Positions 1 to 6,232 of a stretch of 6,232 bases of DNA are shown here, piece after piece. A program made the position numbers and the translations under genes. The notes below the pieces were generated by a model. It did not search any database and was not told the origin of the DNA. It worked only from the letters and a program-made list of their open reading frames with translations. The stretch's first letter is position 1. The number at the start of each line of letters is the position of its first letter. The stretch is from a bacterium (lineage in GTDB: Bacteria > Margulisbacteria > Marinamargulisbacteria > UBA6595): positions 1 to 6,232 of the forward strand of contig JAQCBC010000055.1 of the NCBI GenBank assembly GCA_027621615.1, given 5' to 3'.

Positions 1-189
1 GATCAAGCGTTCGTAATGCTCTTTTGCGCGAAATGTTGCGGCTCCTTTGGGTGTTTCATACGCCCGAATTCCTTCAAAAACGGCCGTGCCGTAGTGCAAT
101 GCATGCGTTAAAACATGCACTTGGGCATGATCCCATTCAATAAAGTCCCCATTTTTCCAAATATACTGTGTTTTTTCTAGTTTTCCCAT
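1..189 (-). CDS. ilvE: Branched-chain amino acid aminotransferase, N-terminal part (cut by window edge)
   Basis: The reverse strand reads 63 codons from an ATG at 189-187 and is still open at base 1, so only the N-terminus is present. The family is a cytosolic class IV PLP aminotransferase that swaps the amino group between leucine, isoleucine or valine and 2-oxoglutarate; full proteins are about 300-310 residues. Seen here: an opening [22 protein letters not shown] and then [16 protein letters not shown] (residues 29-44), which matches the IlvE N-terminal signature, including the conserved tyrosine, phenylalanine and arginine of the active-site entrance. The PLP-binding lysine lies in the missing part. 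The start is supported because the residues before YIW match the usual IlvE N-terminal length and no other in-frame ATG precedes them closely. There is no convincing Shine-Dalgarno sequence. A good promoter candidate sits about 10 bases upstream. D-amino-acid transaminase or aminodeoxychorismate lyase is less likely, because the HALHYGTxVFEGIR motif is typical of IlvE. Confidence 0.93.
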   Translation of the reverse strand, partial: MGKLEKTQYIWKNGDFIEWDHAQVHVLTHALHYGTAVFEGIRAYETPKGAATFRAKEHYERLI

Positions 190-190
190 A

Positions 191-204
191 ATACTTAATA
201 GTAT
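191..204. repeat. Small inverted repeat over the ilvE -10 region
   Basis: ATACT (191-195) and AGTAT (200-204) form a perfect 5-base inverted repeat around TAAT. It overlaps the predicted -10 box and start site of ilvE, a position where a repressor would block transcription. The sequence is short and AT-rich, so chance occurrence is quite likely; no regulator can be named. Confidence 0.2.
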
Positions 205-228
205 ACGATAGGTTCCCTAGGTTGTGAA
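200..228 (-). promoter_or_regulatory. Candidate sigma-70 promoter for ilvE
   Basis: On the reverse strand TTCACA (228-223, five of six matches to TTGACA) is followed after exactly 17 bases by TATACT (205-200, five of six matches to TATAAT). Transcription would start near base 193, only about four bases before the ilvE ATG at 189, so the mRNA would have almost no leader. A small inverted repeat, ATACT-TAAT-AGTAT (191-204), overlaps the -10 box and could be an operator or chance. Found by eye only. Confidence 0.5.
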
Positions 229-245
229 AGGCAGGTTGGCTAAAC

Positions 246-1103
246 TTAAAATATGAGTTTAAGTGTGATGCCAAATTCGACGGTATAGTTTCGGGGTTCA
301 ACAAAGGTTATTCGATACAAGCCGTTGTCTTCCGGAAGGCCAAAGCGCTGTCCCCAGGCCGGTAGGTTGTTGGTATCTACAATCTCAATATGAGGTTTTG
401 ATGTATCAATATTCCAATACGTTAAAAACAATGTAAATGCTAATGCGTGTGGGGTCAGTGGCGTGTGGTTAAAGTAGTCCGAGTCTAGTAGTGTTGTGGT
501 TGTTAAATTGGCATGGAGCCCGTAGCCATTGGGTTGGTGTTTTTTGATTTTTTTATATCCCAAAAAAGAAAAATCCGTGGTTTGCATCGCTGCATTTAGA
601 TTTCGATATTCCAGCGCCAGTGTGTAGGCATTGGTTAACGTCAACCGAATGCCCATCGGTATGTAGGTATACTGGGATAGTCGATCATAGCCAATGTGCC
701 CGGTCGAAGTTACAGTTCCTTCGCCATGATGCATTAACTCTCGGTATCCAATGCCGGTATATAAGTGTCGGCCAACTAGCAAACGAGTTTCAAATCCCGT
801 GTGGTAGTTCCGATCACTGGTCCCGGTATTTTTGCTGGTATAGGTGGGGTCATCGCTTAAAAAATAACGACCCTCGGCTCGAATGATGGGCCATTGATCC
901 TGTGGGCGTTGAATGCCCAACGCAGTGTTTATGTCAAAAAGCAGCCCCTGTAGAGCCATTAGACCCGGTTCTTCATAGTAGTACTGGTAGGCTGATAGTC
1001 CAGCTTCAGTGCGAATTAGACTGGTTGCGTGGATGCTCACTGTGCTCGTTATAATGATCAGGTAGAGCATGCGAATTCCAAATATAAATAATAAATGTCT
1101 CAT
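246..1103 (-). CDS. Predicted outer-membrane beta-barrel protein of unknown function
   Basis: This encodes 285 residues. I do not recognise a named gene. The N-terminus looks like a Sec signal peptide: residues 1-11 carry two arginines, residues 12-24 form a hydrophobic core, and a plausible signal peptidase I site follows I-H-A at residue 26. The mature part has alternating, tyrosine-rich stretches typical of membrane beta strands and ends in ITLKLIF, with the C-terminal phenylalanine used as the BAM targeting signal in many outer-membrane proteins. Recognisable short blocks are YYYEEPG (41-47), GIGYREL (117-123), YDRLSQYTYIPMG (139-151) and a C-terminal EPRNYTVEFGI. From memory, a family of uncharacterised proteobacterial outer-membrane proteins has the same order of blocks. 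A weak AGGGAA (1120-1115) lies 11 bases before the ATG. The internal ATG at 1070-1068 is an alternative start with GGAA closer to it, but it would remove the charged n-region. The gene is 56 bases upstream of ilvE and may partly read into it. Function (porin, adhesin or structural) is unknown. Confidence 0.82.
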   Translation of the reverse strand: MRHLLFIFGIRMLYLIIITSTVSIHATSLIRTEAGLSAYQYYYEEPGLMALQGLLFDINTALGIQRPQDQWPIIRAEGRYFLSDDPTYTSKNTGTSDRNYHTGFETRLLVGRHLYTGIGYRELMHHGEGTVTSTGHIGYDRLSQYTYIPMGIRLTLTNAYTLALEYRNLNAAMQTTDFSFLGYKKIKKHQPNGYGLHANLTTTTLLDSDYFNHTPLTPHALAFTLFLTYWNIDTSKPHIEIVDTNNLPAWGQRFGLPEDNGLYRITFVEPRNYTVEFGITLKLIF

Positions 1104-1136
1104 ACGACTGGTAATTCCCTGAGCGGGTTGATCCTA

Positions 1137-1165
1137 ATCATAGACACAGCAGTTGGATGACACAA
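1137..1165 (-). promoter_or_regulatory. Candidate promoter for the outer-membrane protein gene
   Basis: On the reverse strand TATGAT (1142-1137, five of six matches to TATAAT) lies 17 bases after TTGTGT (1165-1160, three of six matches to TTGACA). The expected transcript would have a leader of about 25-30 bases containing the weak AGGGAA ribosome site. Its -35 box shares bases 1160-1162 with the -35 box of the opposite cstA promoter candidate, so polymerases could compete. The -35 is poor, so this is tentative. Confidence 0.35.
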
Positions 1166-1186
1166 AGGCTATTGATTTTGTATGAT
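1157..1186 (+). promoter_or_regulatory. Candidate sigma-70 promoter for cstA-gdh
   Basis: ATGACA (1157-1162, five of six matches to TTGACA), an 18-base spacer and TATGAT (1181-1186, five of six matches to TATAAT). Transcription would start at about 1192-1194, at or one to three bases before the cstA ATG at 1195, implying a leaderless or nearly leaderless message. No CRP-like palindrome is obvious in the 91-base gap, although CstA genes in enterobacteria are CRP-controlled. Found by eye only. Confidence 0.42.
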
Positions 1187-1194
1187 AGTGAGTC

Positions 1195-2910
1195 ATGAGT
1201 GTTTGGATGTTGTTAGGCATTGTTATGGTTGGGTATTGGCTGGCGTATCACACGGTTGGTCGGTATTTAGCCCAAAAAATTTTTAAACTCGATGCCAACA
1301 ATCCCGTGCCATCCAGAACACACGCAGATGGATGTGATTATGTAGCGTCTGAAAAACCGGTGATGTTTGGGCATCACTTTACGTCCATTGCCGGCACAGG
1401 GCCGATTGTGGGGCCAGCTATTGGGGTGATCTGGGGGTGGTTGCCAGCTGTCTTATGGGTGTTTTTTGGGGCTGTGTTTATGGGGGCAGTGCATGATTTT
1501 GCATCCCTAGTGATATCGGTACGGCATCATGGCCGGTCGGTGTCTTGGTTAATTGGCCAATATGTGGGGCCACGTGTTCGGCATGTTTTCTTTATTTTGG
1601 TGTTTTTAGCATTGCTCATTGTTATTGCTATTTTTGGGATGATTATCGCCCTGATTTTTGCTCAATTTCCCCAGTCGGTGTTGCCGGTTTGGTTTGAAAT
1701 ACCGATTGCCATTGGGCTTGGGTATTGTACGATGAAATTTCGATTCAAATTGGGTGTCATGACTGCCATTGCCGTTGGCATAATGTATGCAACAGTTGTG
1801 CTGGGTGCGTATATTCCCATTCGCTTGCCGGATGTTTCTTGGATGCCGGCAACAGGGAGTTGGACCCTAATTTTGTTGGCCTACGCATACGTTGCCTCCA
1901 CGCTGCCGGTACAAACGCTTATGCAACCGCGGGATTTTATGAATGCATGGCAGTTGTATATTGCCTTGGGGCTGATTGTATTGGGAATTATAGCGGCTGG
2001 GCCAGGGGTTTCCATGACGGCTCCGGCTGTTCAGCTGGCACCCACGGGAGCCCCATCGCTATGGCCATTTCTATGTATTACGATTGCCTGTGGCGCAATT
2101 TCTGGGTTTCACTGCTTGGTGTGTTCGGGCACATCATCCAAGCAATTGGCATGCGAAACCGATGCAAAGCTGGTGGGCTATGGCTCCATGTTGGTGGAAT
2201 CGGCCCTGGCTGTGATTGTGATTGTTGCGGTGACAGCCGGTTTAAGCTTAGCGTACACGCACAATGGCAGTGTGCTAACGGGTTTGAATGCCTGGAGTGT
2301 GCATTACGGCTCATGGGCGGCTAGTGCTGGCTTGGCGTCCAAATTATCCGCTGTGGTGGTGGGTTGCGCTAACTTTTTGGCGTATTTGGGGATTTCTCAG
2401 CCCATTGCCTATGCCATTATTGGGGTGTTTATTGCATCGTTTGCGGGTACAACATTGGATACAGCGACACGCATTCAACGCTATATTTTGTCTGAATGGG
2501 GTGCCGGTATTCCAGCATTTCAAAACCGATGGATTAGCACAGCGGTGGTTATAGGAAGTGCGGCGGTTGTAGCGTTTTCATCGGGTGTGAATGGAAAGGG
2601 GGCCCTGGCGCTGTGGCCATTATTTGGGGCTGTGAATCAAGTATTGGCTGGGTTGGCGCTGTTGGTGGCGACCCTTTATTTGCGCAAGAAAACACGGATC
2701 GCTTGGCTGGTTACAGGGATTCCGTGTCTAGCCATGATGGGCATTGCGTTATGGGCATCAATTCTAAATCAAGCGCAGTTTATGCAATCCTTTAATATTT
2801 TATTGAGTGGTTTAAACGGTGTGATTTTAATTTTGGTTTTGATTATTGGTGTTGAATTGGCTGGTGTTTTTTTGCAGCGGAAACGTGGTATCATGAATGC
2901 TGTACAATGA
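1195..2910 (+). CDS. cstA: CstA family carbon-starvation transporter (short form)
   Basis: This encodes a 571-residue polytopic inner-membrane protein with roughly 14-16 hydrophobic segments. Family members are induced on carbon starvation and have been linked to uptake of peptides and of pyruvate (E. coli CstA and BtsT). Diagnostic blocks, in order: DGxDYV (45-50), FGHHFTSIAGTGPIVGPA (58-75), WGWLPAVLW (80-88), MGAVHDF (96-102), QPRDF (244-248), GAISGFH (300-306) with SGT and ETDAKLVGYGSMLVES (321-336), TTLDTATRIQRY (419-430) and LWPLFGAVNQ (473-482). E. coli CstA is about 700 residues; this one belongs to the shorter class and ends soon after the last membrane segment with a basic tail (QRKRG). 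Cysteines 307, 310 and 320 lie in the conserved GAISGFH-ETDA block. The start at 1195 places TM1 at residues 3-22, as expected. There is no strong ribosome site, and ATGs at 1207 and 1225 are possible but would cut into TM1. The stop overlaps the start of gdh. Substrate is not deducible. Confidence 0.95.
   Translation: MSVWMLLGIVMVGYWLAYHTVGRYLAQKIFKLDANNPVPSRTHADGCDYVASEKPVMFGHHFTSIAGTGPIVGPAIGVIWGWLPAVLWVFFGAVFMGAVHDFASLVISVRHHGRSVSWLIGQYVGPRVRHVFFILVFLALLIVIAIFGMIIALIFAQFPQSVLPVWFEIPIAIGLGYCTMKFRFKLGVMTAIAVGIMYATVVLGAYIPIRLPDVSWMPATGSWTLILLAYAYVASTLPVQTLMQPRDFMNAWQLYIALGLIVLGIIAAGPGVSMTAPAVQLAPTGAPSLWPFLCITIACGAISGFHCLVCSGTSSKQLACETDAKLVGYGSMLVESALAVIVIVAVTAGLSLAYTHNGSVLTGLNAWSVHYGSWAASAGLASKLSAVVVGCANFLAYLGISQPIAYAIIGVFIASFAGTTLDTATRIQRYILSEWGAGIPAFQNRWISTAVVIGSAAVVAFSSGVNGKGALALWPLFGAVNQVLAGLALLVATLYLRKKTRIAWLVTGIPCLAMMGIALWASILNQAQFMQSFNILLSGLNGVILILVLIIGVELAGVFLQRKRGIMNAVQ
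2907..2910 (+). other. ATGA stop/start overlap coupling cstA to gdh
   Basis: The last bases of cstA and the first of the dehydrogenase share ATGA: TGA at 2908-2910 ends cstA and ATG at 2907-2909 begins gdh. There is no clear Shine-Dalgarno sequence in the preceding 15 bases, so re-initiation by ribosomes finishing cstA is the likely mode of translation. No terminator or promoter is apparent at the junction. This predicts a bicistronic mRNA. Confidence 0.75.
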
Positions 2911-5900
2911 CAGTCAAACAAAGTGACAAAATCAGTATAATTCAGCAGTGGTTATCGGATTGGGAAACCGACACACTGATTTGTCAGTATGGGGCCTTGC
3001 TTTTGGAGCTATTGCCGTTGGATATTGTGCATTTGCATGATCAGGCATGGTGGCATCAATTTTTAGTGAACCGATTGACTCATATTCAGGATGCGGTTCA
3101 GGATGGCTCCGGCATTTGGGTGCATGCGCCATCGCAAGCTCAAATTAATCAAGCATGGGGACTTGATATTATATACCCGGACGCAGACAAATTGTTTTTT
3201 ACCTTGCAAACCATGATCCGAGAATGTGATCTTCGGGTTACCGTTTCTCTGCACCCAATGGTTAGTATTCAGGTCGATTCAAACGGATGTTTGACGGACA
3301 TTGCACGTCCGCACGCATCGAGTACCTGCGTGATATCCTCGGTGTACATTGAATTTGAGCGATTGCCCGATACGATAACCATCCAAGACTTGCAGGCGCG
3401 CATTGCCATGCACATGGCCGCAGTTCAAGTGTGTCATCAAGCGCAGTCGGCTATTGCGCATCGGGTATCCGATATTCAATCAGCAATCGGTACAATTGAC
3501 GGGGCATCGGAATTGGAAAAAACGGAATGGAGTAATTTGTTGACATGGCTGGGGGATAACTTTTTTTATTATGGCTACGAGTGCTTTGATATTGTTAGTG
3601 CTAATTCACAATCGTTAACAGCCACCCCGATGCCCGGTACCCAGTTGGGAATTCTATCGGATGATTATCAGGCGATTGATACGGCGGGCATACACAATGC
3701 GTTGCAGCGCCAAGTGAATAAAAAACTGGTGCATCCTCATTTGTTTTATTTTGATCGGATTCAGGCTCGAAGCCCCATTCAGCGATTTACATTGCTAATG
3801 CGGCTTAGTTTTAAAGTTAAGCAATCGGATGGCCATTGGCGTGATCATAACTTTTTGGGAATTTTGAGGCGAAGCTCCTTGAATGTTAAAAATTTGGAAA
3901 CGCCGTTAATTCATTTAAAAATGAAGTATATCTTTGATACGCGCCAGTTGTTGCCTGGCAGTTACAATCACTATGAAGTGATTCGTTTATTTATGGGCAT
4001 CCCCAAATTCGAGTTGTTTCGCAGTTCAAAAGAAACGTTATTGGATATGGTGGATAGCATGATGTCGATCATTAATCCCAATCGGGTGCGCTGTTTTATT
4101 CATGAAAAGCAGGCGTTTGATACCGTTTGTTTTTTTGTATATGTTCCCTTTCATGTGTATACTCCGGCCAATTGTGCCGTGATACAGGACTATTTGAAGC
4201 AAGTGGTAGGGGCTGATTGCGACATGGAAGTGGTGGATGTTTTTGACGCAGATAAGCCGCGGCTTCATATTTATTTTGAGTCTAAACAGTCCTTACCGAG
4301 GTTTGATTTTGAGGGCATTAATCATGGGCTGAACCAACGGATTCAGCCGTGGTCTACCCAAGTCAAACAGTTGTTTGAGCAGCAGGGAATTTCGGATGCT
4401 GTTCAAGATGAATGGGTCCGAATGATGCCCACAGATTACCAAGCACGAACCACGCCCAAACAGGCGGTTCATGATTGTTTGGCGTTGACACTGTTGTCGG
4501 ATTCCAAGCCCGTGGACAGTCGTCTTACACGATTTTTAACGCCCGATAGTCACCATCATAATAAGGTGTCGCTATTGTCAATTTATACCAAAACAAAGCT
4601 TCGGTTGTATGATATGTTGCCAATACTAGAGAACTTGGGCTTGTTGGTTTTGGATCAGTTGACCACCCGATTTCGATTGCCTGGTAGCGTGGATGATGGG
4701 TTGGGCTACGTGCAGTCGTATCGATTAATGACGAAAGCTAAACAGCCATTGGATGAGTCTGTGTATCAGCAGCCATTGGCCGATGTGATTGGGGCTATTT
4801 TTCGGAAAGAAGTACAAAATGATGGGTTGAATCAGTTGGTGCTTAACACGCAATTAAATTATCGAGATGTTAATGTCTTAAGAACGTATTGCCAGTTGTA
4901 TGCGCAATTGCAGCCCATGTATGCCAAAGGGCTAACGCATATTTTGAATCAATATCCCAATTGTACAGAGCAGCTGGCGCGGTATTTTATGGCCAAATTT
5001 GACCCGGAATTGGCCGAGTCTGCGCAGGGTCGAGCGGAGCAGTGGTTGCCAGGTTTGGAGCAGCAGTTTCTTGACTTAATCAAACCGATTCAAAATCTAT
5101 CGGATGACAGGGTGTTTCGTGAGTTGTTTATGCTGGTTCAAGCAACAGCCCGGACCAATGCGTATCAGCATGATCGGTTAAGTGGCACAGCGATTGCGAT
5201 TAAGATTCACAGTCATCGGGTGCCATTTATGCCAAAGCCAGCGCCATGGGTTGAGATTTATGTTCAAGACACCTTTTTAGAGGGGGTGCATTTGCGGTTT
5301 GGACCCGTATCCCGTGGGGGGCTTCGGTGGTCCTCCAGGCCCAATGATTTCCGAACTGAAATTCTGGGCTTGGTTAAAGCGCAAACCCTTAAAAACGTAC
5401 TCATTGTTCCCGATGGGTCCAAGGGCGGTTTCGTGGTCCGTATGGATTCCGATGTTGGCGACACGGCCGTCTTTGTTCAGAGTCAATACCAACGGTTTAT
5501 TGCAGCGTTATTGGATGTTACTGATAATAAGGCTCCCGATGGGGCAATACTTCCACCAAAACACTGTGTGCTATACGATGCGGATGATCCCTACTTGGTG
5601 GTTGCTGCTGACAAGGGAACGGCAACGTTTTCAGATTTAGCCAATGCGGTGTCGAGTCAATATAATTTTTGGCTTGGGGATGCGTTTGCGTCGGGTGGCC
5701 AAGCCGGATATGACCACAAAAAAGAAGGCATTACGGCCAGGGGCGCTTGGGAATGTGTTAAATTGCATTGTATGGATCGTGGCGTGGATTGTCAGCGTGA
5801 TCCAGTCACCGTTGTGGGTATTGGAGATATGAGCGGGGATGTGTTTGGTAATGGTTTGTTGCGTAGCGAATCGGTTCGTTTGTTGGCCGCTTTTAATCAT

Positions 5901-6232
5901 TGTCATATTTTTGTTGATCCCACTCCGGATCCGGCCATTAGTTATGCTGAGCGCATGCGTTTATTTGAATTGCCGCGCTCGTCGTGGACCGATTATCAGG
6001 CGGGTTGCATTAGTTCGGGTGGGGGCATTTTTGATCGGGACGCCAAAGCCATTGCGATTACACCCGAAATGAAACAGGTGTTTGGTATTGAATCCGATGT
6101 GTTGAGTGGGGTTGAATTGATTCAAGCGGTGCTGTCGGCGTCGGTTGATTTAATTTGGTTTGGGGGGATAGGAACGTATATTAAAGGCACGCATGAACGG
6201 CATTCAACGGTTGGGGATCCAGCGAATGATGA
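2907..6232 (+). CDS. gdhB: NAD-specific glutamate dehydrogenase, long (about 180 kDa) type, C-terminus missing
   Basis: The frame is open from 2907 to the right edge: 1108 codons plus two bases. Family members are about 1500-1650 residues, so about 400-500 residues lie outside. The cytosolic enzyme converts L-glutamate and NAD+ to 2-oxoglutarate and ammonium, mainly for catabolism. Order of parts: a divergent N-terminal ACT-like region (about 60-150); a second regulatory region beginning LPGSYNHYEVIRLFMGIPKFELF (349 on), with strands around VRCFIH; a helical middle section; then the catalytic core from about 790. Core motifs are VHLRFGPVSRGGLRWS (794-809), DFRTEILGLVKAQ (814-826), LKNVLIVPDGSKGGF (828-842; K839 is the likely catalytic lysine, K824/K829 probable substrate lysines), DDPYLVVAADKGTATFSD (893-910; D902 a candidate catalytic aspartate), FWLGDAFASGGQAGYDHKKEGITARGAWE (from 921), and the Rossmann segment VVGIGDMSGDVFGNG (969-983), which fits NAD binding. 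FGGIGTYIK closes the visible part. Residue roles are by analogy. The overlapping ATG start is preferred because no in-frame ATG precedes it. The symbol is tentative (gdh2/gdhB usage varies). Confidence 0.95.
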   Translation, partial: MTVKQSDKISIIQQWLSDWETDTLICQYGALLLELLPLDIVHLHDQAWWHQFLVNRLTHIQDAVQDGSGIWVHAPSQAQINQAWGLDIIYPDADKLFFTLQTMIRECDLRVTVSLHPMVSIQVDSNGCLTDIARPHASSTCVISSVYIEFERLPDTITIQDLQARIAMHMAAVQVCHQAQSAIAHRVSDIQSAIGTIDGASELEKTEWSNLLTWLGDNFFYYGYECFDIVSANSQSLTATPMPGTQLGILSDDYQAIDTAGIHNALQRQVNKKLVHPHLFYFDRIQARSPIQRFTLLMRLSFKVKQSDGHWRDHNFLGILRRSSLNVKNLETPLIHLKMKYIFDTRQLLPGSYNHYEVIRLFMGIPKFELFRSSKETLLDMVDSMMSIINPNRVRCFIHEKQAFDTVCFFVYVPFHVYTPANCAVIQDYLKQVVGADCDMEVVDVFDADKPRLHIYFESKQSLPRFDFEGINHGLNQRIQPWSTQVKQLFEQQGISDAVQDEWVRMMPTDYQARTTPKQAVHDCLALTLLSDSKPVDSRLTRFLTPDSHHHNKVSLLSIYTKTKLRLYDMLPILENLGLLVLDQLTTRFRLPGSVDDGLGYVQSYRLMTKAKQPLDESVYQQPLADVIGAIFRKEVQNDGLNQLVLNTQLNYRDVNVLRTYCQLYAQLQPMYAKGLTHILNQYPNCTEQLARYFMAKFDPELAESAQGRAEQWLPGLEQQFLDLIKPIQNLSDDRVFRELFMLVQATARTNAYQHDRLSGTAIAIKIHSHRVPFMPKPAPWVEIYVQDTFLEGVHLRFGPVSRGGLRWSSRPNDFRTEILGLVKAQTLKNVLIVPDGSKGGFVVRMDSDVGDTAVFVQSQYQRFIAALLDVTDNKAPDGAILPPKHCVLYDADDPYLVVAADKGTATFSDLANAVSSQYNFWLGDAFASGGQAGYDHKKEGITARGAWECVKLHCMDRGVDCQRDPVTVVGIGDMSGDVFGNGLLRSESVRLLAAFNHCHIFVDPTPDPAISYAERMRLFELPRSSWTDYQAGCISSGGGIFDRDAKAIAITPEMKQVFGIESDVLSGVELIQAVLSASVDLIWFGGIGTYIKGTHERHSTVGDPAND

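Noticed and set aside
244..264. Inverted repeat ACTTAAA / TTTAAGT with a 7-base loop at the end of the outer-membrane protein gene, a possible terminator
   Set aside because: The stem is only seven pairs with a single G-C pair, it overlaps the stop codon, and no clear T-run follows it in the direction of transcription.
1725..2324. Forward open frame of 199 codons within cstA
   Set aside because: It is an out-of-frame shadow of cstA; the cysteine- and glycine-rich product resembles no protein family, while the cstA frame carries clear family motifs.
3063..3479. Reverse-strand open frames opposite the start of the dehydrogenase
   Set aside because: They are short and antisense to a frame that continues without stops into recognisable dehydrogenase sequence; no family resemblance or ribosome site supports them.
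5277..5492. Reverse-strand open frames opposite the catalytic core
   Set aside because: Antisense to the most conserved segment of the enzyme, with proline-rich, low-complexity products typical of shadow frames.
5299..5640. Forward open frame of 113 codons
   Set aside because: It lies in another frame inside the dehydrogenase catalytic core, whose own frame encodes intact, strongly conserved motifs here. The same applies to the open frames at 5644-5832 and 5839-6072.
1..6232. Mobile elements, CRISPR arrays, tRNA or rRNA genes, or an undescribed defence or secretion system
   Set aside because: I found no spaced direct repeats, terminal inverted repeats, transposase motifs or RNA-gene signatures, and almost the whole window is explained by four genes of which three belong to well-known families.

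Overview
This window is chromosomal housekeeping and transport DNA from a Gram-negative bacterium, probably a proteobacterium. The evidence for that is a secreted beta-barrel-like protein ending in phenylalanine, a long-type NAD-glutamate dehydrogenase, and moderate base composition by eye. The exact lineage cannot be fixed from the window. I see no rRNA, tRNA, CRISPR array, insertion sequence or phage signature.

Layout: two genes run leftward. At the left edge is the 5' end of a branched-chain amino acid aminotransferase (ilvE-like, 1-189, cut by the window edge). Upstream of it is a predicted outer-membrane beta-barrel protein of unknown function (246-1103). A 91-base divergent intergenic region (1104-1194) carries back-to-back promoter candidates whose -35 boxes overlap. 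Two genes then run rightward: a short-form CstA family transporter (1195-2910) and, overlapping it by four bases (ATGA), a very long NAD-dependent glutamate dehydrogenase. The dehydrogenase starts at 2907 and is still open at the right edge (6232), with 1108 codons visible. I followed its frame through the window and found no stop codon.

The genes share an amino-acid catabolism theme. The CstA-type permease would import pyruvate or peptides, the dehydrogenase would deaminate glutamate to 2-oxoglutarate with NAD+, and IlvE would exchange amino groups between branched-chain amino acids and 2-oxoglutarate/glutamate. The cstA-gdh overlap argues for one transcript and translational coupling. No previously undescribed system is evident. 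The points most worth checking are the cstA-gdh fusion of functions in one operon, promoters sitting almost on the start codons of ilvE and cstA (possible leaderless mRNAs), the unassigned outer-membrane protein, and the divergent N-terminus of the dehydrogenase.
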